Shown in pieces: positions 16,663-25,695 of a stretch of 41,897 nt of DNA (positions within the stretch are counted from its first letter, which is position 1; every line of letters starts with the position of its first letter). Source of the DNA: Acidobacteriota bacterium (GTDB taxonomy: Bacteria > Acidobacteriota > Blastocatellia > Chloracidobacteriales > Chloracidobacteriaceae); NCBI GenBank assembly GCA_016208495.1, contig JACQXX010000102.1, positions 1 through 41,897 on the forward strand, written 5' to 3'. A program made the translations under genes and the position numbers. The notes under the pieces were generated by a model. That model saw nothing but the letters and a program-made list of their open reading frames with translations. It searched no databases and was not told the origin of the DNA.

Positions 16663-19600
16663 ATGAAAATTTTGTTTTCCGTGTGGTTCATTGCGAGTTT
16701 TGTGTTCAGTTTATGGATCCCGAATGGAACCGTATCATCCAATACCCGGTTGATGCCGGCAAAAGTTGAAAGCGGCAATACGGTTCAACTTCCACGTCAC
16801 CCAACGCTGTCTCCGGATGGCAACACCGTTGCATTTAGCTGGCGCGGCGATATCTGGACCGTTTCGACCCAGGGTGGGACAGCGTTTCGGTTAACGGCCC
16901 ATCCAGCCTATGATTCACAACCTCAATGGTCACCTGACGGGAAGTGGGTTGCGTTTGCTTCGACCCGAAACGGAAACACCGATGTTTTTGTCATGTCTTC
17001 GCAGGGAGGCTCACCCCGCCAACTGACGTTTTATTCTGGCGGAGATGCTCCGGTGGGTTGGACGGCTGATAGTCAAGCGGTGCTTTTTACGTCAGTGCGC
17101 GAATATCGAAATGCCGGAAACATCCCGTCGCTCTACCGGATCGCACTTTCAGGCGGCCAGCCACAGCGAATGCTTGAAGAAGGTGCAATGGAAGCCCGCC
17201 TGTCTCCGAATGGAAAACAGATTGCTTTTACTTCCGGACGGGTTGAATGGTGGCGGAAACGGTATCGTGGCACGGCCAATTTCGATCTCTGGACCTATAT
17301 TCCAGGCACAAAGAAATACACCCAGTTGACCACGCACGAGGGAAATGACCACTGGCCGCTGTGGTCACCTGATTCAGGCGAAATTTATTATGTTTCCGAT
17401 GAAGATCAGACCTTTAACCTCTGGATGATGAGCAGCACGGGGGCTGGCAAACGCAAATTGACGAGTTTTAAAGATGATGGTGTGCGATTCCCAACGATTT
17501 CGGCGAACGGCAAGATGATTGCCTTTGAAAGCAGTACCGATCTGTATGTGATGGAAACGGCTGGGAAAAGCCCTCGCAAACTCCAAATCGAAGCCCCAAC
17601 CGATGATTCTGAAAATCCGACGGACCGGCGGGTGCTGACTGGACAGGCCACCGAGATGGCACCGTCGCCTGATGGTGAGCAGGTTGCTTTTGTGGTGCGC
17701 GGCGAAATCTTTGTGGTGAAAAAAGACGGCGGTCAGGCCAAAGCCATTGCCAGCCATGCCACACGAGAACAGGATCTGGTCTGGTCGGCGGATGGGAAAT
17801 CACTGGTGTTTGTTTCAGCTCGGGATGGAAACCTGGAGTTGTACTCGGTGACCTCGGACGAAACGGAAGAAAAGCGGTTGTCGTGGGCGCTCAAGACCAA
17901 AATCACCCGATTGACCGAATCACCGGAACCGGAATCGAATCCGGCGTTTTCTCCAGATGGCAAGAAACTGGCCTTTGTGCGTGGACGTGGTGATTTGTAT
18001 GTCGCCGACGCCGACGGCAAAAATCCGGTGCGACTGGTCGAAGGGTGGAGCACGCCGCAGTTTTCCTGGTCTCCGGATGGTGAGTGGATTGCCTATACCA
18101 AAGAAGATGATGAATTTAATAGCGAAGTTTTTATCATTCCCGCCAAGGGGGGCACGTCGGTGAACGTGTCCATGCACCCCGATAATGACTTCTCACCGCA
18201 GTGGTCAGCCGATGGGCGGACCCTGGCCTTTGTTTCCCGGCGGCCTCGAACCGATTTTGAAGTGTACTATCTGTTTTTGCGCAAGAGCGATGATGAAAAA
18301 AGCAGAGAGGAACTCGAAGACGAAGAAAAGAAAAATGCCAAGCCTGCCCGTCCGATAACTCTTTTACCAGGTCAAGGGGCCCCGAAATCCCAGGCTGAAC
18401 GCCAGCAGGATCCCCAGGATCCATCTGGCCAGTCAGACGAATTCCCCAAAATGCCCGAGAAATCAGCACCGGTCAAAGTTGAGATTGACTTTGAAGACAT
18501 TCATAAACGGTTGCGGTTGCTGACCACGTTTCCGGGCACAAAAAGTACCTTTGCGATTGCTCCAGACAGCAAAACCTATGTGTTTACCTGTGACAACCAG
18601 GGTTCAATGGACCTCTATTCGATTGTCAGAGATGGCGGAACGGCTCAGAACATCACACGGGGCGGGCAATTCCCATCCAGTTTGAAATTCACCAAAGACC
18701 AGAAGCTCTTTTTCCTGAGCCAGGGCGGGCGGATCAATACGGTTTCGATTCCACCGGCACCAAAGCCAGGGGGGCGTCAGTTGCCGGCAGGTCTTACCGG
18801 TGGTGGTGGTGCGACCCCCACACCGGTGGCATTTCAAGCCCGTGTCCTGCTTGACCGGGCGACGCTCCGGCGCGAAGCGTTTTTGGAAGGCTGGCAGAAT
18901 ATGAATGATGGGTTTTATGACCCGAAATTTCATGGTGCCAACTGGCAAGCCTGTCGCCAGAAATACCTGACCTGGGCCATGGCGGCTTCCTGTGATGAAG
19001 ATTATTTCGATGTCTTTCGAATGATGCTGGGTGAACTCAACTCCTCGCATCAAGGAATCTCCCCACCGTTTGAAGGTTCGGACCAGGCGCCGCTCCAAAC
19101 CGGTGCTTTGGGTGTGATGTGGGATGAAGCCTACTCCGGCGAGGGGATGCGTGTCGCCAGAGTGATTGCTCGCTCACCAGCTTCAAAAAGCATCAGTCGG
19201 CTCAATCCCGGAGATGTGGTGCTCTCCATCAATGGCGAGCCGGTTTCGATGAAGACGGGTGTTGATCAAGTATTAAATGACACCGTTGGTCAGCGGACGT
19301 TGCTGGTGGTGGCCAAAGACAATGCCCAGGGAGAAAAGCGGGACGTAGTAATCCGTCCAATCAGCATGGGTGAATTTGGAACGCTGATTTATAACGACTG
19401 GGTTGAAAGCCGCCGCGTGATGGTTGACAAACTTTCGAATGGAAAGCTTGGGTATTTGCACATTCGAGGGATGGATCAGGTGAGCCTGGACCGGTTTGAA
19501 CAAGAACTTTATTCCGAAGCTCACGGCAAATCCGGGCTGGTCATTGATGTTCGCGACAACGGCGGCGGATCAACCGCGGATTATTTGTTGACGATGATCA

Positions 19601-20010
19601 ACGTCCGCCCGCACGCCTACACCACACCACGGGGAAGCAATGGAAAAGGCTATCCACAAGACCGACTGCCGTTTTATTTCTGGACTAAACCGACGACCTT
19701 ACTGTGCAACCAGTTTTCCTACTCGAACGCTGAAATCTTTTCGCATGCGTTTAAAGCCACCAAACGCGGCAAATTGATTGGGAAGCAGACGTACGGAGCC
19801 GTGATCAGCACCGGGGCGGCCCCGTTGATTGATGGTTCGACGCTTCGCATGCCCTTCCGCGGCTGGTACGTGGTTGGGACCAACCTCAACCAGGAACTCA
19901 ACGGTGCCATGCCGGACATCACGGTTGACGTGATGCCAGGTGACGAAGCCGCTGGTCGTGACCGCCAGATCGAACGGGCCGTTCAGGAACTGATGACTGA
20001 GGTGAAATAA
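16663..20010 (+). CDS. Tricorn-like peptidase with N-terminal beta-propellers and PDZ domain
   Basis: A 1115-aa homologue of tricorn protease (family S41B), which cuts oligopeptides in archaea and some bacteria. An N-terminal signal-like hydrophobic segment (residues 1-25) suggests export. Residues ~50-560 hold TolB/WD40-type blades (repeated SPDGNTVAFSWRGDIW, WSPDGKWVAFAST words), a charged linker follows (~545-610), a second short propeller, the tricorn core with LNSSHQG (Ser795-His796), a PDZ domain (~825-900: LNPGDVVLSINGEPV) and the tail-protease fold: VIDVRDNGGGSTADYLL, FSYSNAEIF (nucleophile Ser1021) and NQELNGAMPDI (Glu1078). All four expected catalytic residues are present. The start follows GAGGAGGAG. 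The gene stands alone between two repeat regions. Confidence 0.94.
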   Translation: MKILFSVWFIASFVFSLWIPNGTVSSNTRLMPAKVESGNTVQLPRHPTLSPDGNTVAFSWRGDIWTVSTQGGTAFRLTAHPAYDSQPQWSPDGKWVAFASTRNGNTDVFVMSSQGGSPRQLTFYSGGDAPVGWTADSQAVLFTSVREYRNAGNIPSLYRIALSGGQPQRMLEEGAMEARLSPNGKQIAFTSGRVEWWRKRYRGTANFDLWTYIPGTKKYTQLTTHEGNDHWPLWSPDSGEIYYVSDEDQTFNLWMMSSTGAGKRKLTSFKDDGVRFPTISANGKMIAFESSTDLYVMETAGKSPRKLQIEAPTDDSENPTDRRVLTGQATEMAPSPDGEQVAFVVRGEIFVVKKDGGQAKAIASHATREQDLVWSADGKSLVFVSARDGNLELYSVTSDETEEKRLSWALKTKITRLTESPEPESNPAFSPDGKKLAFVRGRGDLYVADADGKNPVRLVEGWSTPQFSWSPDGEWIAYTKEDDEFNSEVFIIPAKGGTSVNVSMHPDNDFSPQWSADGRTLAFVSRRPRTDFEVYYLFLRKSDDEKSREELEDEEKKNAKPARPITLLPGQGAPKSQAERQQDPQDPSGQSDEFPKMPEKSAPVKVEIDFEDIHKRLRLLTTFPGTKSTFAIAPDSKTYVFTCDNQGSMDLYSIVRDGGTAQNITRGGQFPSSLKFTKDQKLFFLSQGGRINTVSIPPAPKPGGRQLPAGLTGGGGATPTPVAFQARVLLDRATLRREAFLEGWQNMNDGFYDPKFHGANWQACRQKYLTWAMAASCDEDYFDVFRMMLGELNSSHQGISPPFEGSDQAPLQTGALGVMWDEAYSGEGMRVARVIARSPASKSISRLNPGDVVLSINGEPVSMKTGVDQVLNDTVGQRTLLVVAKDNAQGEKRDVVIRPISMGEFGTLIYNDWVESRRVMVDKLSNGKLGYLHIRGMDQVSLDRFEQELYSEAHGKSGLVIDVRDNGGGSTADYLLTMINVRPHAYTTPRGSNGKGYPQDRLPFYFWTKPTTLLCNQFSYSNAEIFSHAFKATKRGKLIGKQTYGAVISTGAAPLIDGSTLRMPFRGWYVVGTNLNQELNGAMPDITVDVMPGDEAAGRDRQIERAVQELMTEVK

Positions 20011-20012
20011 AT

Positions 20013-20069
20013 TCCGGGTTCGGGGTTCGGGGTTCGGGGTTCGGGGTTCGGGGTTCGGGGTTCGGGGTT
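20013..20069. repeat. TTCGGGG heptamer array
   Basis: Seven consecutive TTCGGGG units (20019-20067) preceded by a variant, starting 3 bp after the tricorn stop codon. It is followed by TTTTTCGAA and an ACGAAAAGGACGAAAG-like word (reverse complement, about 20085-20105). It faces the inverted CCCTGAA array at 20237-20268. Confidence 0.95.
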
Positions 20070-20130
20070 TTTCGAACTGTCACCTCTTTCGTCCTTTTCG
20101 TTTTTCCCGGAACCTGGGACCTCGGATTTC

Positions 20131-20152
20131 ACCGTGGGCTGCGCACCACGGC
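20131..20152. repeat. CCGTGG...CCACGG hairpin
   Basis: CCGTGG (20132-20137) pairs with CCACGG (20146-20151) across an 8-nt loop, with a GACCCTGCGGGCC word shortly after. It looks like a REP-like hairpin sitting between the two heptamer arrays. Confidence 0.6.
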
Positions 20153-20236
20153 TATTACACGACGACCCTGCGGGCCTAAACCCTTATCCTGGTGTAGATG
20201 AAAAGGTGAATCTGTCATTCCTCTTCTCTCATGCCT

Positions 20237-20268
20237 TTGAAAACCCTGAACCCTGAACCCTGAACCCT
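20237..20268. repeat. CCCTGAA heptamer array abutting a start codon
   Basis: Four CCCTGAA units, opposite in orientation to the TTCGGGG array at 20013-20069. The last unit touches the ATG of the GNAT gene, leaving no room for a normal ribosome-binding site. Confidence 0.92.
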
Positions 20269-21123
20269 ATGATCTACCGCACCTTAACCCCTGAGGATTT
20301 TCCCGAACTTTTCCAGGTGATGCGGCTGGCTTTTTCGGATTACGTGGTGCCGATGCAGCCCACGGAAGCGCAATTTTTTGAAATGTTGACCCGGCGGGGT
20401 GTGGTCTATGACCTCTCCGCTGGTGTTTTTGATGACGGTAAGCTGGTTGGATTTACCTTAAATGCCGTGGACGACTGGAATGGTGTCATTACGGCGTATG
20501 ACATCTCAACCGGAGTAATTCCCGCCTTTCGAGGGAAAGGCGTTGCCGGAGCATTGTTTGAATTTTGCCGGCCACGGTTTGAATCATGTGGTGTCAGGCA
20601 CTATCAGCTTGAAGTGATTGACCAAAATACCCCGGCGATCAAAGCCTACCAAAAAATGGGGTTTGAGACCGTTCGCCACCTCGACTGCCTGGTCCTGAAG
20701 CCCAATACAGTTCGATTGCCAGTTGAAACAACCCCGGTTGAAGTACAAGCGGTGACTTCACCGAAGTGGAGTCACCTGCAAACTTTTTGGGATTGGCAGC
20801 CGTCGTGGCAAAACTCAATCCGGTCGCTCGAACGCAGCCGGGAGCCAAAGGTCATTCTTGGTGCCATGGTGGAAGGGAACTGTGTTGGCTATGGCGTGAT
20901 TTATCCTTCCAACGGAGACCTTCCGCAACTTGCAGTTTCACCAGGGTTTCGAAGACAAGGGATTGGAACTGCAATTCTGGCAGGTTTGATTCAGTATCTG
21001 TCTGGTGAAACGACAGTTCGATCGATCAACATTGATGCCGCGGCTGACAAAACGCTGCAGTTTTATCGGAAGCTTGGATTTGTGCCACTGGTGTCTCAGC
21101 TTGAAATGCGGCTTGAACTCTGA
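20269..21123 (+). CDS. Tandem GNAT-family N-acetyltransferase
   Basis: A 284-aa cytoplasmic protein with two GNAT (acetyl-CoA-dependent acyltransferase) domains. The N-terminal domain (about 1-145) has an acetyl-CoA-binding motif VIPAFRGKGVAGALFEFC and NTPAIKAYQKMGFETVRH; the C-terminal one (about 165-284) has VSPGFRRQGIGTAILAGLI and KTLQFYRKLGFVPL. Both carry the R/Q-x-x-G-x-G/A loop, so both may bind acetyl-CoA. The substrate is unknown. The ATG directly follows a CCCTGAA heptamer array, with no Shine-Dalgarno visible, so translation may rely on a leaderless or structure-based start. It converges with the CHAT gene, four bases from its stop. Confidence 0.9.
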   Translation: MIYRTLTPEDFPELFQVMRLAFSDYVVPMQPTEAQFFEMLTRRGVVYDLSAGVFDDGKLVGFTLNAVDDWNGVITAYDISTGVIPAFRGKGVAGALFEFCRPRFESCGVRHYQLEVIDQNTPAIKAYQKMGFETVRHLDCLVLKPNTVRLPVETTPVEVQAVTSPKWSHLQTFWDWQPSWQNSIRSLERSREPKVILGAMVEGNCVGYGVIYPSNGDLPQLAVSPGFRRQGIGTAILAGLIQYLSGETTVRSINIDAAADKTLQFYRKLGFVPLVSQLEMRLEL

Positions 21124-21127
21124 GCTT

Positions 21128-24100
21128 TTAATATTCTCCGTGGAGCGTAAACGCCGCCCAGTAAAATGGGGAAGCGTACTTCTTACTTCGGTACAGTTCG
21201 AGTTGGGCGGCTCGAAGCGCAGCCGAAGGCGACATCTTCTGCTTGAGAATTTTTTGATAGAAGCGGGTCATCAGTTCGGATGTGGCTCGGTCATTGACCG
21301 ACCAGAGGCTGACCATCACGCGCGGTGCCCCGGCGTATATAAATCCACGAGTGAGGCCCACGAGTCCTTCACCCTGGATATTGGCACCGAGACCGGTTTC
21401 ACAGGCGCTTAAAACAACCAGGTCAGCGTGTAAATTGAGCTTATAAATGTCAGATGTGCGAACAAATCCATCCTGTGTTTTTCCATCTGGGCTGACCAGC
21501 GACAAAATCAAAGCCGATTGTTCGGGTTTCTTGGGGTCAAAATAGCCGTGAGTTGCCAGATGAACATACCGAAACCGGCTGAGTTCGTCTGAAAACAATG
21601 CGTCTCGACTGGCTTCAAAGTCAAACCGGGTCAGTACTTTATCTGAGCGGGGAATCAGTCGGAGGATATTGGTGGCTTCGGTGCGGGTAAACGGCAGTCG
21701 CGTGAGTTGTAATCGGGTGTTGTAGTCAGACACGATAGCCGTGAGGTTGCGCTGGCCAGAGGCAAGTTGTTTCACTGTTTCCGCAATGTCTGAACGAGGG
21801 GAAGGGGATTTCTGTCCTTCAGTTTCCGGTCCACGAACTCCCATCACTTTGAGTCGTGGGTCAGAGGATTCAAACACCGGATCAGCAAACAACGCCAGGG
21901 TGCCATCGGCTGGCGTGCGAGTGGCGTGTTCCTGTCGAATTAAGGCCAGGGTGGTGGCCGATGGAATCGAAACAATTTCGTGCTCAACCACCAGCGGCAC
22001 GTAGCTGGACTGGCCGGGAGTTGAAAGCACCCCAAATGGAAGGTAGTGCAAGGCCCCATCCGCCACCACCAGCAACCGTCTGGTGCCGAGTTTTTTCGCC
22101 ACCGGACCCAATACCAGGTCTGAGACCTCACGCGCCAGTTGAGTCAGTTCCACTTCAGAGCAATCGGCTTGTGACTTGCTGGCTTTATCTGAAGTTTCCT
22201 GGCCCAAGAAAACTCGTTTGAGGGGATTGAGTTTCAGGCATTCATACAATGCTCGGGTTTTGGTCTCGATTTCTGCTTTTCCCGCAAGCTGAAAGACCTG
22301 ACAGTCGGTTTTAGAAATCACCCACAGGTAGCTGTGAGGTGTGCCCAGCGAATATTCAAGCAGGAGCGTGTTGTTGTCCAAACACGTCCGCTGAACCTGC
22401 TCGACACTGAGGGGTTGAGGCTGGGTCAGGCTGGCATAGTGGGGGCTTTGGTTGCGAATCTCAATCTGGGTCTTTCGATAATCATCATAGAGGGTTGAAA
22501 TTTCTTCCTGAATGCGGGTGATCCGCTCCTTACGGGCCGATTCGGCCAGGGTTTTGGTCAGGTTTTGTTCTCTGGCCAGAATCCGCTCAATCAAATTTTT
22601 TTCCTGAGAGAGCAAATCGCCTGATCCTTCGGTTGGCAATCCTTCGCCGGGCAACAAGAGCAACTCAAGCAAGCTCCGGGCCCGGCGAGCTTCGTTCTTT
22701 TGAAAGGCTTCGCGGTCATACCCGGCTGAAGGATTGCGGCGATGGAGTTCCATCAACAAGTGAATGTAATTTTCAAACAAGGATTGAGTTGATGAGAAGT
22801 AGGACAGTCTGAACGATTGATCAAGGACGGTGGACCGAATTTGTTCCACCAGTTGAATGGCTCGTTCCAGGTCAGCCCGTGCCTCATTATATTGACCAAG
22901 CTGAAAGTGGATGGCAGCCAGATCATTGAGCAGGTTGACAGTGGTGGCGCGATCTCCTCGTTGTTCCGCTGAGGCCAGTGATTTTTGAAATTGTTCGAGG
23001 GCGAGCGGATAGTTTTTTTCCGCAACGTAGACTTTGCCAAAGACGCGCCAGATTCGACTCAACTGGCTCTGATTTCGGGTCGCTTCAAAAATTTGATTGG
23101 CCTGGGTCAAATATGAAAGCGCCTCCTGAGTATTGTTCTGGTCAAGATGAAACTGCCCAAGCAGGGCCAGGGCCGCCGCTTCATCAATCTGGCTTTTCAA
23201 AGTCCGCGACAAGGCAAGTGATTGATTCAAATACTGTAAACTGGTGGCTGGTGAAATATTTGGCAGGCGGGCAAGGTCATGAAGGAGAAGGATTTGCTGT
23301 TGTTGATTCCCAATTCTGATGGACAGGTCTAAGCCTTTTTGGAAGTACTCGGTGGCCTCATCTATCTTTCCGAGTTTCAGATACAGGTTTCCAATCTGTG
23401 CCAAAATTGAAATTTCGCGGTTCTGGTCATTGAGTTTCACCAGCAACTGGTATGACTGCATGGTGTAGAGCAGTGTTTTCTCAAAGTCTCCTAAACTGGC
23501 GTTGATGGTTGCCAGATTTCCAAGATTGGAGGCCAGCCCGCTGATGTTTCCGACTCGCTGGGAAATTTCAAGCGAGCGTGTCAGGTATTCTTCAGCTTTG
23601 CGATATTCGCTCGAAGCCACATAGACCGAGCCGATGTTGTTGAGTTCAATAGATTCCCCCACCAGATCGTCAATTTTCCTGCGGAGCACCAGCGCCTGCT
23701 CATAATAGTCAAGTGCGGTTTCAAACTGTTCCATCAATCGGTAGGACCGGCCAATGTTGGTCAGTGCTGCTGCCTGAATGACCAGATCCGGCTGGGTTTC
23801 CAGTAACTTCAGCGCCTGGGTATAGTATTCGATTGATTTTTGCAGGTTCCCAAAGGTTCGCTCAATCCGCCCGGCAAAAACGATCATGATGGCTTCACTG
23901 GCCAGATCGCCGGCTTCGTGGAATTCCCTGGCGGCTCCAAGATATGAATCAAGTGATTTCTGGAAGCCGGCTTTGTCCTTTGCGCCACGGCCAGTGGTTT
24001 CCGCCACATAGTTCAGCTCCTGGGCCCGGAGCAGGTGTTGATCCTGTGGAGTTGGGGGGCGATGAACGGTTGGCCGGATCACATAGCTACCCGGAATTTC

Positions 24101-24523
24101 TTCCTGGTAAGTAGAGCCCACGATCACAAAGTACCGGCTGGGTGTTTCACTGGAGAAATAAATGGGCTCGATGCCACGATCACTTTCCAGCCGGTTACAA
24201 TGAAACAGTTTTTTCCCATCCGCATCCTCAATGATGAGGTACAGATCCATGCCCTTCTGTTCAAAATCAATTTTGAGGAATTCGCCACCCTCCAGATCAA
24301 CGATGTAGCGGTGTAATTGATTGGGACGAAGTTTAAACTCAGTTGGAACTTTCGGGAGTGGAACGGTTTCAGGTTGACTTTTGGCGGTTGCAGTTTGAAA
24401 AATGGGGGCTGACTCCGCCAAAACTGGAACCCCAGTCAGGTACAGCAAGCCAATGAGGTTGCTCAGGCAAAAGACAATCTGACGAGAGAAAGAGGGGCGA
24501 TTCCAAAAAGTCGAGATAGGCAT
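21128..24523 (-). CDS. Secreted TPR-CHAT domain protein
   Basis: A 1131-aa protein with a C-terminal CHAT domain (caspase-like peptidase of the C80/HetF-associated type). The His/Cys dyad is visible in LATHGYF (about His992) and VLSACETGLG (about Cys1041), followed by GLTRGFIYAGAPRVMVSLWSVND, the usual CHAT ending. Residues ~155-590 are about ten tetratricopeptide repeats (SLGDFEKTLLYTMQSYQLLV, KLGKIDEATEYFQKGLDL), and ~70-150 resemble a bacterial pre-peptidase C-terminal (PPC-like) beta domain. A hydrophobic N-terminal segment with AES suggests a signal peptide. The frame extends to TTG 24595, but that part overlaps a dispersed 19-bp repeat (24554-24572), so ATG 24523 is preferred. It is divergent from the small operon at 24716, possibly functionally linked. 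The target peptide is unknown. Confidence 0.92.
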   Translation of the reverse strand: MPISTFWNRPSFSRQIVFCLSNLIGLLYLTGVPVLAESAPIFQTATAKSQPETVPLPKVPTEFKLRPNQLHRYIVDLEGGEFLKIDFEQKGMDLYLIIEDADGKKLFHCNRLESDRGIEPIYFSSETPSRYFVIVGSTYQEEIPGSYVIRPTVHRPPTPQDQHLLRAQELNYVAETTGRGAKDKAGFQKSLDSYLGAAREFHEAGDLASEAIMIVFAGRIERTFGNLQKSIEYYTQALKLLETQPDLVIQAAALTNIGRSYRLMEQFETALDYYEQALVLRRKIDDLVGESIELNNIGSVYVASSEYRKAEEYLTRSLEISQRVGNISGLASNLGNLATINASLGDFEKTLLYTMQSYQLLVKLNDQNREISILAQIGNLYLKLGKIDEATEYFQKGLDLSIRIGNQQQQILLLHDLARLPNISPATSLQYLNQSLALSRTLKSQIDEAAALALLGQFHLDQNNTQEALSYLTQANQIFEATRNQSQLSRIWRVFGKVYVAEKNYPLALEQFQKSLASAEQRGDRATTVNLLNDLAAIHFQLGQYNEARADLERAIQLVEQIRSTVLDQSFRLSYFSSTQSLFENYIHLLMELHRRNPSAGYDREAFQKNEARRARSLLELLLLPGEGLPTEGSGDLLSQEKNLIERILAREQNLTKTLAESARKERITRIQEEISTLYDDYRKTQIEIRNQSPHYASLTQPQPLSVEQVQRTCLDNNTLLLEYSLGTPHSYLWVISKTDCQVFQLAGKAEIETKTRALYECLKLNPLKRVFLGQETSDKASKSQADCSEVELTQLAREVSDLVLGPVAKKLGTRRLLVVADGALHYLPFGVLSTPGQSSYVPLVVEHEIVSIPSATTLALIRQEHATRTPADGTLALFADPVFESSDPRLKVMGVRGPETEGQKSPSPRSDIAETVKQLASGQRNLTAIVSDYNTRLQLTRLPFTRTEATNILRLIPRSDKVLTRFDFEASRDALFSDELSRFRYVHLATHGYFDPKKPEQSALILSLVSPDGKTQDGFVRTSDIYKLNLHADLVVLSACETGLGANIQGEGLVGLTRGFIYAGAPRVMVSLWSVNDRATSELMTRFYQKILKQKMSPSAALRAAQLELYRSKKYASPFYWAAFTLHGEY

Positions 24524-24640
24524 AGATGTCGAACACAAGAATGAAAAGGTACGGAGTTCAAGCTTTCGCTTGTCTTCAATCTGGCGCTGAACCAAATTAG
24601 GGCTGAGGATATTAGGCTAAGGGCTGAGGGAAATACAATT

Positions 24641-24670
24641 TTATCAACAGCTTAACCTTAATGGTATTAT
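24641..24670 (+). promoter_or_regulatory. Sigma70-like promoter candidate
   Basis: TTATCA (24641-24646) and TATTAT (24665-24670) are separated by 18 bp, matching 4 and 5 of 6 consensus positions. It would drive the two-gene operon starting at 24716. Confidence 0.4.
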
Positions 24671-24715
24671 TATCTGAAAAGCAGTGAATGCAAAATGCTT
24701 TGAAGGGAGCTTGTA

Positions 24716-25120
24716 ATGTCTGGGTTGTACATCGTGATCGAAATTAAAATACCAGATTTCGATCATTACGTGAGCGGGCGGGTACTTTCAAGAGTAGAAC
24801 CCGTCCTTCACGCGGTTGCCCAGCACCAAAATGTCAAACCCTTGATGGAATTCTTTAGCCAAAATCCAGAGGCAACCCTGGAGATCTTGCGGAGCGAAGG
24901 TGTTCCTGTAAAAAAGCAAAAACCAAAAATCCTTCCTGAGCAATGGTTTGAAGCCAAAGAAGGATTAGCAACTGTTCAAACACTTTTAAAGTGGGTCACT
25001 GAAAACCCGGAGCGAATTAAAAATCATGAGGCACTCATCACAGAACTGAAAGATTTTAAACGGGTACTGGAACGGGCTCAGGCAGCAGGTGTCAGATGGC
25101 ATTTAGATGTTGATTATTAA
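24716..25120 (+). CDS. Hypothetical protein, first gene of an overlapping pair
   Basis: A 134-aa soluble protein I do not recognise. It begins SGLYIVIEIKIPDFDHYVSGR and is mostly helical after residue 40 (KPLMEFFSQNPEATLEILRSEG; TVQTLLKWVTENPERI; ELKDFKRVLERAQAAGVRWHLDVDY). There is no signal peptide or metal motif. GAAGGGAG at 24702-24709 supports the start. It overlaps the next gene by 14 bp, so the two are probably translated together. Its divergent neighbour is the TPR-CHAT gene; small helical proteins beside CHAT genes can be regulators or partners, but this is only context. Confidence 0.78.
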   Translation: MSGLYIVIEIKIPDFDHYVSGRVLSRVEPVLHAVAQHQNVKPLMEFFSQNPEATLEILRSEGVPVKKQKPKILPEQWFEAKEGLATVQTLLKWVTENPERIKNHEALITELKDFKRVLERAQAAGVRWHLDVDY

Positions 25121-25649
25121 GGGTAGCTTCCAGTTCAAAAAATCAATCAACCCAGATGAGCCACACGAGGTTAAAACGACAATTGTGATTTGTTCAAATT
25201 GCAAAACACTCAATCCAGATACCCATGTGTCCTGTGCGGAATGCGGAACCCCATTGAAGGCAAGAGAGTCCATCCGTTCGGTTGATCATTTCCGACCAGT
25301 CAATCAAGTGTCAACTCCAACCTCAGTTGGCAAATGTATCACCTGGGAAGGCCACCAGGTGCGGTTCTTCTCATTTCTCTCGCCCCGGTACTGGTATTTT
25401 GCAACCGAGATGTATCTCTATGTTGACGGGAAACTTCTCGGAACAGCGGGCGGATTTGGTTTTGTTGACTCAATTGAATGCCAGATCACCCATCAACGGC
25501 AAAAAGTCCAACTGCGGGTGACGACAGGGCCAAGTTTGATCCCGATGTTTGAGAACTATCGGGTATTTATCAATGATCGGTTGATTGATAAAGGAAGAAT
25601 GCGGGTCTTTTTTGGTCTCGATCCCAATCTCCACCAAAAGTCAGGTTGA
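25107..25649 (+). CDS. Zinc-ribbon protein with C-terminal beta domain
   Basis: A 180-aa protein with a zinc ribbon: CSNCKTLNPDTHVSCAECG puts two CxxC pairs at residues 29/32 and 44/47. The rest (about 75-175) is beta-rich with aromatic residues (KCITWEGHQVRFFSFLSPRYWYFATEMYLYVDGKLLGTAGGF in two parts, then YRVFINDRLIDKGRMRVFFGL). Function unknown. The ATG overlaps the upstream gene by 14 bp, and no separate ribosome-binding site is obvious, so translational coupling is likely. The next gene's open frame overlaps it, but that gene's preferred start is 46 bp further on. Confidence 0.8.
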   Translation: MLIIKGSFQFKKSINPDEPHEVKTTIVICSNCKTLNPDTHVSCAECGTPLKARESIRSVDHFRPVNQVSTPTSVGKCITWEGHQVRFFSFLSPRYWYFATEMYLYVDGKLLGTAGGFGFVDSIECQITHQRQKVQLRVTTGPSLIPMFENYRVFINDRLIDKGRMRVFFGLDPNLHQKSG

Positions 25650-25695
25650 ATTTCAGCCAAAATCAAAATTTCAGACCAAGCGAAGGAGGCACGGA

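Noticed and set aside
20013-20268. Heptamer arrays considered as CRISPR
   Set aside because: Repeats are contiguous 7-mers without unique spacers, and no cas genes are present.
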